Shown: one piece after another, positions 1 to 6,560 of the stretch
Layout of the letters: each line of letters opens with the position of its first letter
Position numbering within the stretch: position 1 is the first letter of the stretch
Source of the DNA: Candidatus Roizmanbacteria bacterium CG_4_9_14_0_2_um_filter_38_17
Lineage (GTDB): Bacteria; Patescibacteriota; Microgenomatia; GCA-00278855
Direction of reading: 5' to 3'
DNA: 35,738 nt
NCBI GenBank assembly: GCA_002788855.1
Contig: PFSB01000017.1
Span: 1 to 35,738, forward strand
Position numbers and translations under genes: made by a program
Notes under the pieces: generated by a model
The model's input: the letters and a program-made list of their open reading frames with translations, nothing else
Databases searched by the model: none
What the model was told of the DNA's origin: nothing

Positions 1-1
1 A

Positions 2-40
2 GAGATTAATAAATTAGGAAGAAAATTAGCAAAAGGTTAG
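2..40 (+). CDS. 3' end of an upstream gene (partial)
   Basis: An open frame runs in from the left edge and ends at TAG (38-40), reading EINKLGRKLAKG. The basic lysine-rich tail is compatible with a real C-terminus, but twelve residues do not allow identification. It could equally be a chance open frame. Confidence 0.3.
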   Translation, partial: EINKLGRKLAKG

Positions 41-118
41 CAATTTGGATTGGATGTTACTTGATGCAATGAATGGCCGTTTGTTCGGATTCTCTCGTAA
101 TGCATAACGTAATTCGAA

Positions 119-195
119 TTGACTCATTGAAAATCCTACCATAATGTTGTCGTGAGTCAATGAATCGTTTTCGGTAGGAATTACTCATGAGTCAA
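119..195. repeat. Imperfect inverted repeat at the end of the hexokinase gene
   Basis: TTGACTCAT (119-127) and TCCTACC (134-140) pair with GGTAGGA (173-179) and ATGAGTCAA (187-195). A third related copy, GTGAGTCAA, lies in the loop (152-160). The right arm runs into the last codons of the hexokinase gene. It may act as a terminator for convergent transcripts, although there is no strong T-tract. Nothing else is recognised between 41 and 180. Confidence 0.4.
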
Positions 196-1278
196 TACGG
201 TGTTTGGACTATCAGTAAGGCCCACAGCTATTGCAGCTCCAACTAATCCTGGATTATCTATTTTAATAAAATTCATAGATTGTCCAGATAAATTTAATAC
301 TGTCGAAGACACAATATCTTTATATCCAGGAACTTCCCAAAAAATAGCTCCTTCGGTTATAATCTTATTTTGAACTTGCAGGGTTTGACCCTGTGGGTTC
401 ATTTCTAGAGTAGTTGAGAGGATAGCTCCGATTAGCTGGGCTGATCGGGTAAATAAAAGCTTAGCCAGCTTATCTCCTTTTAACATTTTCATGGCTAGTT
501 GCTTGCTGTTGGCTATTTTTTCATTTGTTATTTTGTTATATATTAAAGGTAAATATTTTCCCGAAACCAATTTCTCAAAACTATTAATACCAGGTTCCGG
601 ACTTATTTTGTCTAGCTCCTCGTCAATTTCCGTCCAGACCGATAAATCCTTAACCTTAAGATTTCCCGCCTCGCAGTTTATTACTTGTTGATCTTCTCCA
701 ACTACCGCCAGGTTCATGCCCGTTCCCACTACAAGACTGGCAACCGGGTCATGGTTGATACCAGATAGAAATGTGGCCACCGTATCATTAAGCAGAACTA
801 TGCGCGGCACGCTGTAACCTCGAGAATGCAAAATTTTGATAAATTCTGCTCCAATATATTTCCCAACTAATTTTGGGACTTTGATACCTTTGGTCCAGTA
901 AAGTAATTTGCCGTCCGCCGCTTCATTAATAAGCGTTACAAAAGAGAAAGTGAAGCCAATGGGGATATTGTCTAGGACTGGTTCTATCTGATCAATGATC
1001 TGGTTATAGAACTCTTTTGGTGAACATATATCTTTTGTACAAGGAACGTTTCCAGAAATAATTTTACCAATCACTGGATTAGAGCTGGAGAGAGTAACTC
1101 GCCCTGCCCTAAGATTGGATCCGCCTAGCTCAATGACTATGTATTCTCCAGGCTTTGGTTTGTTGTTAAAATAAATACAAGAAGGATAGTTGCCCAAGCC
1201 AGCTCCTTCTATAAAGCGCTTTCTAACTTCAAGAAGTTGAGCTTTGGAAAGCTTAAACTGAGATAAGTCTGCTTGCAC
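181..1278 (-). CDS. Hexokinase (eukaryote-like hexokinase family)
   Basis: Probable ATP-dependent hexose kinase, making sugar 6-phosphate at the entry to glycolysis. Visible motifs are the phosphate-1 loop IELGGSNLRAG (about residues 49-59), GFTFSFV (108-114), the sugar-binding WTKG (128-131), LNDTVATF with the presumed catalytic Asp165, the VVGTGMN adenosine-side loop and a late EGAIFW segment. At 365 residues it is shorter than the usual ~450-residue hexokinases, but the family motif order is intact. The start is GTG (1276-1278): an extended -10 box (TG-T-TATACT, 1293-1285) places the transcription start on this codon, so the mRNA should be leaderless. It is divergent from the phosphatase gene at 1315, with only 36 bp between them. 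Substrate preference (glucose or another hexose) cannot be read from the sequence. Confidence 0.85.
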   Translation of the reverse strand: MQADLSQFKLSKAQLLEVRKRFIEGAGLGNYPSCIYFNNKPKPGEYIVIELGGSNLRAGRVTLSSSNPVIGKIISGNVPCTKDICSPKEFYNQIIDQIEPVLDNIPIGFTFSFVTLINEAADGKLLYWTKGIKVPKLVGKYIGAEFIKILHSRGYSVPRIVLLNDTVATFLSGINHDPVASLVVGTGMNLAVVGEDQQVINCEAGNLKVKDLSVWTEIDEELDKISPEPGINSFEKLVSGKYLPLIYNKITNEKIANSKQLAMKMLKGDKLAKLLFTRSAQLIGAILSTTLEMNPQGQTLQVQNKIITEGAIFWEVPGYKDIVSSTVLNLSGQSMNFIKIDNPGLVGAAIAVGLTDSPNTVLTHE

Positions 1279-1284
1279 GATTAA

Positions 1285-1307
1285 AGTATAACACCCTATG
1301 CTAAAAT
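1285..1307. promoter_or_regulatory. Back-to-back -10 boxes of a divergent leaderless promoter pair
   Basis: On the minus strand TATACT (1290-1285) with an upstream TG serves the hexokinase GTG at 1278. On the plus strand TAAAAT (1302-1307) with TG at 1299-1300 serves the ATG at 1315. Both starts lie 7-8 nt past the -10 box, leaving no room for a ribosome binding site. Confidence 0.6.
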
Positions 1308-1314
1308 ATTAACC

Positions 1315-1986
1315 ATGCTAGACAATATTACAAAAGGGCATGAGGAATCTTTAGATAATCCAGGGATTGCAAGTGAACCTCTTCCAAAGACCGAAGCCCA
1401 AAATCCCCCCGCTGATGGAAATACATTATTTGTCTTCCGCCACGGGCAGACCCATCACAATATTAACAAGATATTCTGCGGTAGACATGATTCTAAGCTG
1501 ACGGAAGAAGGAATTAAACAGGGAATGGAGTTGGCTTTGAGAATGAAAGATAAAAAGATTGATTTGGGTATATACTCCAACCTATCCCGAGCTAAAGATA
1601 CCCTGGATTTAGTTTTTGAGTACCACCCAGGTACCCCTCAAGAAGCGTCAGATACACTTTTGGAGCGTGATTATGGAGATTTAACTAATACTTCCAAAGC
1701 TGAGCTTAATAATAAAAACCCCGAATTAACCCAGAAGTATCGCAGATCCTGGGACTTTCCTCCTCCAAATGGTGAATCACTAAAAATGGTCTGGGAAGGG
1801 CGAGTAAAGAAATTCTGCGAGGATATTGAAGATAGAATTAGAGAAGAAAAGATAAATATTGCGGTCTCATGCACAAACAATACGATGCGCTTGATAAGGA
1901 TGCATTTTGAAAAGCTGTCAATTGAAGAAATGTTGTCTATTGAAAACCCCACCGCCCAAGACTACGCAGCGTATTTGATAAGATAA
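1315..1986 (+). CDS. Histidine phosphatase / phosphoglycerate mutase family protein with altered second histidine
   Basis: Member of the histidine phosphatase superfamily (223 residues). The nucleophile motif is FRHGQT with H43, after a 36-residue hydrophilic N-terminal extension. LERDYGDL matches the usual E-x-D/x-G-x-L acid segment. In the family the second catalytic histidine sits in a V/I-S-H-G/N-N motif. Here the stretch reads AVSCTNNTMRL, with Cys-Thr where His is expected. It sits divergent to hexokinase, so a glycolytic mutase or sugar-phosphate phosphatase role is plausible. Without the second histidine, activity may be lost or changed. The start is ATG with a leaderless -10 box 8 nt upstream. 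Confidence 0.75.
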   Translation: MLDNITKGHEESLDNPGIASEPLPKTEAQNPPADGNTLFVFRHGQTHHNINKIFCGRHDSKLTEEGIKQGMELALRMKDKKIDLGIYSNLSRAKDTLDLVFEYHPGTPQEASDTLLERDYGDLTNTSKAELNNKNPELTQKYRRSWDFPPPNGESLKMVWEGRVKKFCEDIEDRIREEKINIAVSCTNNTMRLIRMHFEKLSIEEMLSIENPTAQDYAAYLIR

Positions 1987-1998
1987 TTATAAAAGTAA

Positions 1999-2015
1999 AA
2001 GGGGACGTTTCTTAA
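1999..2015. repeat. 17-bp direct repeat, copy 1 (AAGGGGACGTTTCTTAA)
   Basis: Identical to 3024-3040. The two copies are in the same orientation and bracket about 1 kb holding a TA module and gene debris. From memory, similar GGGGACGT-type motifs occur beside REP/IS200-type elements; I could not verify this. Confidence 0.6.
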
Positions 2016-2043
2016 ATGAGCTTATTATTCGTATATTTTATTA

Positions 2044-2072
2044 TAATATTAAAGGCAAGGCCTTTAATATTA
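2044..2072. repeat. AAAGGC-family palindrome (intergenic)
   Basis: Perfect 13-bp arms TAATATTAAAGGC / GCCTTTAATATTA around the 3-nt loop AAG. It is one of about nine copies of the AAAGGC-NNN-GCCTTT core in this window. Confidence 0.8.
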
Positions 2073-2094
2073 CCTTAACCACTTTCAGAATTAG

Positions 2095-2184
2095 GCTTTA
2101 CTTACAACATTATCTGATCCTTTGGGCTGGATACCTGATTTGGCTCCAAACTATATGACTGAGCTACCGGTAGATCCAAAGTGA
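2095..2184 (+). pseudogene. Possible 3' fragment of a pseudopilin-like gene
   Basis: A 29-codon open stretch immediately after a TAG ends at TGA (2182-2184). It encodes a segment with LAPNYMTELPVDPK at its end. A Y-x3-LP-x-DP pattern close to the C-terminus is common in CPR prepilin-like proteins, so I read it as the tail of a lost pilin gene. There is no start codon or N-terminal methylation motif. Evidence is limited to this short match from memory. Confidence 0.35.
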
Positions 2185-2193
2185 GAGCTTTGG

Positions 2194-2206
2194 AAGGCGA
2201 AGCCTT
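2194..2206. repeat. Short AAAGGC-family palindrome
   Basis: AAGGC-GAA-GCCTT, then TTATA. This is a degenerate copy (arms of 5 bp) about 15 bp beyond the end of the minus-strand VapC gene, where it could also serve as a weak terminator. Confidence 0.5.
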
Positions 2207-2219
2207 TATATACTCCCTC

Positions 2220-2609
2220 CTAAATGCGGGATAACTTTTTATCTAAAGTTAATAACTTAGCACCCTTTTTCTTTGCAAGAACTAAATATGAAGCATCGTA
2301 AGCGGATACGTTGTGGTCTATGGCTGTTTTTAGAACATCTTTAAAGCCTATCGGTGCCTGTTTAATATTTAGAAGCTTGAAGGCAGAAAGCAAATTATAT
2401 GCTTGTTTCTGACTTATTTTTTTGCGCATAACATTAGTTTTTAGAGCGTTTGCTATTTCGTAACTAAGTAGTATTGGCGCAATTAAGCTAATTTTCTGCT
2501 GTTGATATAAACTGAACAACTTCTGTGCTTCTGGTGTATTTTCGCTTGGTAAAAGAAAGGATAAAACATACGATGCGTCAATAACAAAAGTTTTAGTATT
2601 TTCTGCCAT
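2220..2609 (-). CDS. vapC: PIN-domain toxin (VapC family)
   Basis: Predicted Mg2+-dependent RNase toxin of a VapBC module (129 residues). The PIN acidic residues are in the expected places: D11 in FVIDASYVL, E51 in LSYEIANAL, D105 in SAYDASYLVLA and D123 in LLTLDKKL. ATG at 2609 is preferred over an in-frame TTG at 2615. The start lies inside the last codons of the antitoxin gene (17-bp overlap), so translation is probably coupled. The coding strand ends beside a palindrome at 2194-2206. The target RNA cannot be predicted. Confidence 0.85.
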   Translation of the reverse strand: MAENTKTFVIDASYVLSFLLPSENTPEAQKLFSLYQQQKISLIAPILLSYEIANALKTNVMRKKISQKQAYNLLSAFKLLNIKQAPIGFKDVLKTAIDHNVSAYDASYLVLAKKKGAKLLTLDKKLSRI

Positions 2610-2850
2610 AGTCAATAGAGACGCTAAGTTCCTTTGTGCTAAATTTGTGCTTGATTGAAGCGCGAATTTGATTAATTTGGTTCACCCCCTCGGATTTCTG
2701 TTGATTAATATGGTCCTCTTTGTCTAAGTATATCTTATAAACTGCTGTTCTGATAAGCTCACCTACTGAAGAATCATTATTTTGTGCAAGTCCAACCAAA
2801 TAATCCCAAGTATCCTGATCAAACAATATATTTGTGCGTTTAGTTAACAT
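2593..2850 (-). CDS. vapB: VapB-type antitoxin (ribbon-helix-helix-like N-terminus)
   Basis: An 85-residue antitoxin upstream of and overlapping vapC. The N-terminus (LTKRTNILFDQDTWDYLVGLA, then SSVGELIRTAVYKIYL) looks like a ribbon-helix-helix DNA-binding fold, and the charged C-terminal half would neutralise the toxin. The start chosen is ATG 2850, not the CYM-rich upstream extension, because an extended -10 box (TG-C-TAATAT, 2867-2859) places the transcript start just before it. The AT-rich repeats around 2848-2878 may be the autoregulatory operator. Confidence 0.7.
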   Translation of the reverse strand: MLTKRTNILFDQDTWDYLVGLAQNNDSSVGELIRTAVYKIYLDKEDHINQQKSEGVNQINQIRASIKHKFSTKELSVSIDYGRKY

Positions 2851-2904
2851 ATATATACATATTAGCATACACATATACCGAGAGTCAAGCTCTATATGCT
2901 TGGA

Positions 2905-3017
2905 TAAATGGGGTCAGCCACCATTTATGTCAGCAATAACCTCGGGGTTGCGGGAGGCTTATCATCCGAGCATTAACTTCATGGGCTTGAACTTGCGATT
3001 AAAAGGATCAACCATTA
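2905..3017. repeat. 113-bp repeat, copy 1 (protease gene tail plus flank)
   Basis: Matches 6602-6714 with three mismatches (all transitions). It contains the near-palindrome AAATGGGGTCAGCC-ACCATTT and, on the minus strand, the last codons of the retropepsin-like gene. The equivalent stop codon is at 2962-2964. Confidence 0.9.
2962..3017 (-). pseudogene. C-terminal scrap of a retropepsin-like protease gene
   Basis: The minus strand reads MVDPFNRKFKPMKLMLG then stop. This is nearly identical to the tail of the intact protease at 6659-7018, which has NRKLKPMKLMLG. No catalytic part is present, so this is debris carried within the 113-bp repeat. Confidence 0.75.
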
Positions 3018-3023
3018 AGAGAT

Positions 3024-3040
3024 AAGGGGACGTTTCTTAA
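3024..3040. repeat. 17-bp direct repeat, copy 2
   Basis: Identical to 1999-2015. It abuts the operator-promoter of the next TA module. Confidence 0.6.
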
Positions 3041-3077
3041 GTGTACGCTTGACAATAAATGTTGCGTACACTATAAT
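3041..3077 (+). promoter_or_regulatory. Consensus promoter with operator-like inverted repeat for the Phd/VapC module
   Basis: TTGACA (3049-3054), 17-bp spacer, TATAAT (3072-3077): a perfect sigma70 consensus. The -35 is framed by perfect 8-bp arms GTGTACGC (3041-3048) and GCGTACAC (3064-3071), well placed for antitoxin autorepression. The transcript should start about 3 nt before the ATG at 3087. Confidence 0.8.
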
Positions 3078-3086
3078 TTAGCCATT

Positions 3087-3326
3087 ATGCCACAATTACT
3101 AACCATTACAGCTTTGCGAAAACAGCTATTCCCGGTAGCAGATAGGGTAATTAAAACCGGCGTTTCAGTTAAATTTACCAAGGATAATCATGTGTTAAAG
3201 CTAAGCGTGGAAAAAAAACCGGATAAGCTTGCAAACTTAAGGAAGCACAATGTCATTGTAGGCAATCCGGAAGATCTTGTTAATTTTAAGGTGTGGGAGT
3301 GGAATGAACCGGAAAACATCAAGTAA
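3087..3326 (+). CDS. Phd/YefM-like antitoxin
   Basis: A 79-residue protein with a Phd-type start: ITALRKQLFPVADRVIKTGVSVKFTKDN resembles the T/S-A-x-E-x-R-x-x-L fold, in which an N-terminal dimeric domain binds DNA. The C-terminal WEWNEPENIK tail is a typical toxin-binding segment. It precedes a PIN toxin by 2 nt, forming one operon. The leader is about 3 nt, so translation would be essentially leaderless. Confidence 0.7.
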   Translation: MPQLLTITALRKQLFPVADRVIKTGVSVKFTKDNHVLKLSVEKKPDKLANLRKHNVIVGNPEDLVNFKVWEWNEPENIK

Positions 3327-3328
3327 AA

Positions 3329-3703
3329 ATGGTATTTATAGATACGCACGTATTATTATGGTTATTTGATAAGAAACCAAATTTCTTATCTAAGAGAAGC
3401 ATCGGGCTCCTGGAGAATAATTCTATTATTTATAGTCCGATAGTTGAACTTGAGTTGCAGTATTTGTTTGAAGTAAAAAAAATAAAATCTCGCCCTTTTA
3501 CATTAATAGCAGAGTTAGAAGAAACAATAAATCTGCAACTATCTACTTCAGCTTTTAATTCAGTTATCCAGCATTCCATCAAGAACTCTTGGACTCGTGA
3601 CCCGTTTGACAGAATAATTACTGCTGATGCGCAGCTAAATAGATCTTACTTAATAACAGCAGATAAACTAATCCAGAAACATTATCGAAAAGCGCTTATT
3701 TGA
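3329..3703 (+). CDS. vapC: PIN-domain toxin (VapC family)
   Basis: A 124-residue PIN RNase. MVFIDTHVLLWLF carries the first Asp (D5) and matches VapCs that pair with Phd-like antitoxins. An E-x-E pair in IVELELQY, DPFDRIITADA and LITADKL supply the other acidic positions. The ATG follows the antitoxin stop by 2 nt. It is convergent with the gene ending at 3720, with a 17-bp palindrome in the gap. Confidence 0.85.
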   Translation: MVFIDTHVLLWLFDKKPNFLSKRSIGLLENNSIIYSPIVELELQYLFEVKKIKSRPFTLIAELEETINLQLSTSAFNSVIQHSIKNSWTRDPFDRIITADAQLNRSYLITADKLIQKHYRKALI

Positions 3704-3713
3704 GAGCTTATGC

Positions 3714-3730
3714 TAGGATTTAAAATCCTA
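3714..3730. terminator. Hairpin between convergent genes
   Basis: TAGGATTT-A-AAATCCTA, 8-bp arms, overlapping the TAA stop of the minus-strand gene (3720-3722). It is probably a bidirectional terminator, although no long T-run follows. Confidence 0.5.
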
Positions 3731-4391
3731 AGCCTCTATACTTTGCACTGCCACCACCAGCGTCGCCCCAATAGTAATAGTAATTTGTAATCTTAAGCTC
3801 ACCATTTATTCTAGCCAGCTCGATAATCATTCTTGACTCGACCAGTTCACCATATTCTCCTACAGCTGGACTCCATCCCTTGCGCTGTTCATCAACAATG
3901 ACTCTGATCTCAAAATCGGCAGAGTTGCCATAGTCGATATTGATAATTTCCCAGGTATTAATTCTAAAGTTTGATCCTGCTGTGTTAAATAATCTGGGTC
4001 CTGTAGCATCAAGCCCCATCATGCTATTGTAGCTATCTATTTCACTGGGGAGCGAGGGCGCGGTAAACATTGATAGTAGCTCACTAACCTGTCTATTTAT
4101 AATTGCAGTTTCAAAGTTTTTGATTACGCTAGATATTTGTTCATTTGCATTTGGAGTTGGACTAGCGGGGGTTAAAGTTGGTGTTATAAAAGGCACTGTA
4201 GGCTGGATAGGTGGTATAGGAGAATAACTGGCAGTTGGAATAATATATTCCGTTGGATTCGTATTCGCAGGATTTGTAATTAAACCACTGTCAGATTCTT
4301 CTCGTTTGGAATTAATAAACATAATTGTGGAAATAATACCAACAGCCACTCCACTTAGTAGTACTATAGGCAATAGTACTCGTATGTTCAT
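3720..4391 (-). CDS. Membrane-anchored hypothetical protein with proline-rich stalk
   Basis: 223 residues, no firm family. An N-terminal hydrophobic helix (about 5-27, VLLPIVLLSGVAVGIISTIMF) should anchor the protein with its C-terminus outside. A Pro/Thr-rich linker (about 40-85) resembles a cell-surface stalk. The C-terminal domain (about 85-223) has an NTF2/DUF4878-like look: a helix with EQISSVIKNFETAIINRQVSELLSMF, then a beta-rich part ending in ELKITNYYYYWGD. The start is leaderless (TATTAT at 4403-4398). The neighbours are also envelope proteins. Function is unknown. Confidence 0.6.
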   Translation of the reverse strand: MNIRVLLPIVLLSGVAVGIISTIMFINSKREESDSGLITNPANTNPTEYIIPTASYSPIPPIQPTVPFITPTLTPASPTPNANEQISSVIKNFETAIINRQVSELLSMFTAPSLPSEIDSYNSMMGLDATGPRLFNTAGSNFRINTWEIINIDYGNSADFEIRVIVDEQRKGWSPAVGEYGELVESRMIIELARINGELKITNYYYYWGDAGGGSAKYRGLGF

Positions 4392-4417
4392 ATCTTTATA
4401 ATAAGATTATAACATCA

Positions 4418-4440
4418 AATTAAGAGTTCGCCTCTTAATT
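4418..4440. promoter_or_regulatory. Palindrome between divergent promoters
   Basis: AATTAAGAG / TTCGC / CTCTTAATT, 9-bp perfect arms, between the -10 boxes of the genes starting at 4391 and 4467. The position suits an operator shared by both; a terminator is less likely here. Confidence 0.4.
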
Positions 4441-4466
4441 AGTTGTTTAGCTGTTATAATTATTCT

Positions 4467-5273
4467 GTGAAAAACTATATTTTGCGGTTGCTAATGTTCT
4501 GCCTGATTAGTTTTGGAATTGTGTTGGTACTAAGCCTTGTTCTTGGAACTAATTCATTTAATAAATACTGTGCACAAGCTCAAGCTGGAGACTGGGGAGG
4601 AGCGCTGTCTGTCTATGGAAAAGAGCGCTCTGGGTTTTTAGGTTGTGAACTTAATACTTTAACTCTCAATTTTCCTGTTCTGCTCTTAGGTATATTTATA
4701 CTGCAATACTTAGCTCAGATTTATTTAATAGTCATCTTGAAGAGACGCAGACTTTTAGTGCACGTCTGGATAATGGCAGTTATGATATTTCTACTTATTA
4801 GCTTAATCTATCTTTCAACAAGCATATTTCCTTACTTAGCTATTAACCCATTGGAGGGGCAGGTCAGGCTTGAACATGGGTCATTGTCTGCTCTGGAGAT
4901 ATTGAATGCGCCAAGTATTTATCGTTTACTTGATTTGGGCGTACTTCTTAACTATCTAATGCAGATGTTTTTTGTTTTCACGCTCCTATTTGCTGGTCCG
5001 CTTGTTGCAATTTGGAGTTTAAATAAGTTTGAGAAGAAACTTAAGCTCAAGCCGGGCATTAAGATGTACATCTATACTCTACTGTCATCTGCCTGTATTC
5101 ATGTATTTATAATTGGCATATTACTACAGACACTTGTTTTTTGGAATTTCAGGCATAACCGCCCTCAAGTTGAAATAAGAGAAATGCCTCTTGCGCCATC
5201 TGTATTTGAAGCTACCATTCCAACTTTCAAACCACAATTTGTAGAAATTACGCTTCCACCTATAGAGGAATAA
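4467..5273 (+). CDS. Multi-pass membrane protein, unknown function
   Basis: 268 residues from the GTG at 4467. The longer open frame upstream contains the -10 box itself (TG-T-TATAAT, 4455-4460), which puts the transcript start exactly on this GTG. About five hydrophobic segments are seen: residues near 6-28, 70-92, 105-125, 160-185 and 205-225. Then comes a short Pro-rich tail (LAPSVFEATIPTFKP). Two cysteines flank the first extracytoplasmic loop (KYCAQ and GCEL). No family was recognised. It is divergent from a surface-anchored gene and convergent with a secreted one. Confidence 0.6.
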   Translation: MKNYILRLLMFCLISFGIVLVLSLVLGTNSFNKYCAQAQAGDWGGALSVYGKERSGFLGCELNTLTLNFPVLLLGIFILQYLAQIYLIVILKRRRLLVHVWIMAVMIFLLISLIYLSTSIFPYLAINPLEGQVRLEHGSLSALEILNAPSIYRLLDLGVLLNYLMQMFFVFTLLFAGPLVAIWSLNKFEKKLKLKPGIKMYIYTLLSSACIHVFIIGILLQTLVFWNFRHNRPQVEIREMPLAPSVFEATIPTFKPQFVEITLPPIEE

Positions 5274-5277
5274 GTAA

Positions 5278-6210
5278 TTACCCTTTAGGACAACTATCCA
5301 CGAGCTGGTTGGCCCATAGATCAGATTGATTATCCTCTACTCCCAGCTTCTTAATACCCATTGTGTAGATATCACAGTAGTTTTGATCAGTGAATAAGCC
5401 GGTGAAGAACTCTCCAGATCCATTGCCGTCTGTGTTAAGAGATCCTATGCTTATAGATCTTTGTTTGGTAATTACAAAGACATCATACTTACTATTTGGT
5501 TCCAGTCCCCAAGCAGATCCCTTTGTCTTAACAGAGGTGGTGTTGGCAAATGGATCATACTGCTCTATCACAAAGTTACCCTTCGCCCCTGCACCAGAAC
5601 GGCTTGAATTACTATCTTTCACAAATGTTATATCTTTATATGAAACATTTGTCTCCATTTCTGGGGCTCCAAAACTGGTGTCGTGACCAATGGGGGCAAC
5701 GTTAACTGTCATACCTGCTCTAAATACAGACCCGTCTTTTCGGTAAGCTTTAGCCTCCAGCGGAAGCCGGTAATTGTCATTGATGCCAGATACGTACTTT
5801 GAGAGCTGTAGGTCTAGTACGAATGGTCTGGCATAAAGAGTTCCAGCTAGTACGCCTGATGCAGCATAAATCTCTAGCTTTTGTACCTCCCCTACTACTT
5901 TTACCTCGACTTTAATAGTTTTGTCTGCCGTGTAGGCTTTATTAGCTTCTGGGGTTATAAACTGGATTTTATCTTCATTCACACTACGGGGATTTGGATC
6001 TACTTTATTTACGCTCTTATTAACTGTGGCAGTTGGAAGAGGTTTGTTTGTTGAATTGGGATCGTATATGTCAGATGGAGGTGTTATAGTAACCTCATTC
6101 ACAATCTCATTTGGCATCTGCACTGGAATAGCATCTTGAGCCGGGATACCCACAGGTGCACCAACTAAGAGCAGTACGGACACAAAAAATGCTTTTATAG
6201 CTTCAAACAT
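5278..6210 (-). CDS. Secreted protein with Ig-like region
   Basis: 310 residues with an N-terminal signal peptide (about 1-25, AFFVSVLLLVGAPVGIPAQDA), a Pro/Thr/Asn-rich linker (about 30-80) and a beta-rich body. The part from IQFITPEANKAY to AGMTVNVAP (about 80-170) resembles bacterial Ig-like domains. The C-terminal region contains two cysteines (DQNYCDIY and VDSCPKG) that could pair. It follows the small gene at 6229-6513 by 18 nt on the same strand, so co-transcription is likely. The 13 bp spanning its start codon are repeated upstream at 6552-6564. No enzymatic motif is seen; a surface or adhesion role is a guess. Confidence 0.6.
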   Translation of the reverse strand: MFEAIKAFFVSVLLLVGAPVGIPAQDAIPVQMPNEIVNEVTITPPSDIYDPNSTNKPLPTATVNKSVNKVDPNPRSVNEDKIQFITPEANKAYTADKTIKVEVKVVGEVQKLEIYAASGVLAGTLYARPFVLDLQLSKYVSGINDNYRLPLEAKAYRKDGSVFRAGMTVNVAPIGHDTSFGAPEMETNVSYKDITFVKDSNSSRSGAGAKGNFVIEQYDPFANTTSVKTKGSAWGLEPNSKYDVFVITKQRSISIGSLNTDGNGSGEFFTGLFTDQNYCDIYTMGIKKLGVEDNQSDLWANQLVDSCPKG

Positions 6211-6214
6211 GATT
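6202..6214. repeat. 13-bp direct repeat TTCAAACATGATT, copy 1
   Basis: It covers the ATG of the secreted-protein gene. An identical copy lies at 6552-6564 in the same orientation. The pair brackets a 337-bp segment holding a small Shine-Dalgarno-led gene, as an insertion with target duplication would. Confidence 0.6.
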
Positions 6215-6228
6215 ATCGTTTACTACTA

Positions 6229-6513
6229 CTAATTATTTAAATAATCAAAATCTAATGATGGCAGGTTCGCTGGTTCCTCTAGTGTTCCTAGTTGTTCAGC
6301 CCTCAATAATGCTTCAAACTCACTGGCAAACCCTGCTAACTCTGTATCCATTAAATGGATACCCATACTTGGAAACTCATCTGCCAAAGTATCACCATCC
6401 ACTCCCTCAAGTTTTCGTTCTATATAGGCAGAGACTTGCTCATAGAAATCACTATTGAGTTCTAACTCTATCTCTGATGCATATAGTGACTTAAGTATTT
6501 CTTTGATATTCAA
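6229..6513 (-). CDS. Small acidic protein, possible degenerate anti-sigma/zf-HC2-like fold
   Basis: 94 residues starting at TTG (6513-6511). The start is fixed by AGGAGGTG at 6528-6521, 7 nt upstream, one of only two strong Shine-Dalgarno sequences noticed in the window. The pattern VSAYIERKLEG-x-FPSMGIHLMDTELAGFASEFEALL recalls anti-sigma zinc-finger proteins (YxDGEL, HLxxCxxC), but only the His remains and the cysteines are replaced. It has no membrane segment. It precedes the secreted-protein gene by 18 nt. Function is unknown and the anti-sigma resemblance is tentative. Confidence 0.55.
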   Translation of the reverse strand: MNIKEILKSLYASEIELELNSDFYEQVSAYIERKLEGVDGDTLADEFPSMGIHLMDTELAGFASEFEALLRAEQLGTLEEPANLPSLDFDYLNN

Positions 6514-6560
6514 GACTGTTCACCTCCTGTTTGTATTTTAATCAGCAGACTTTCAAACAT
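6510..6560 (-). CDS. 16-codon leader ORF ahead of the small SD-led gene
   Basis: Encodes MFESLLIKIQTGGEQS. Its ATG (6560) lies exactly 7 nt past a TAAAAT -10 box, so it would be translated leaderless. Its TGA (6512-6510) overlaps the downstream TTG start. The Shine-Dalgarno sequence of the next gene is inside it. The first codons (MFE) match those of the gene at 6210 because of the 13-bp repeat, so this may be the original promoter and start of that gene, cut off by an insertion. Confidence 0.45.
   Translation of the reverse strand: MFESLLIKIQTGGEQS

Noticed and set aside
491-691. Open frame on the plus strand inside the hexokinase gene
   Set aside because: It is antisense to a gene with clear family motifs, has no promoter or ribosome binding site and no recognisable protein features.
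1671-1952. Open frame antisense to the histidine phosphatase
   Set aside because: The plus-strand gene explains the sequence; the shadow has no motifs.
2834-3025. Plus-strand frame across the 113-bp repeat (and the similar frame at 6531-6911)
   Set aside because: The similarity of the two frames comes only from the repeat; the minus strand of the second copy encodes a clear protease.
1999-3040. Insertion sequence with its own transposase
   Set aside because: Direct repeats are present but no transposase-like reading frame lies between them.
4443-4466. Upstream extension of the membrane protein gene
   Set aside because: These codons contain the -10 box TATAAT; the transcript would start at 4467.
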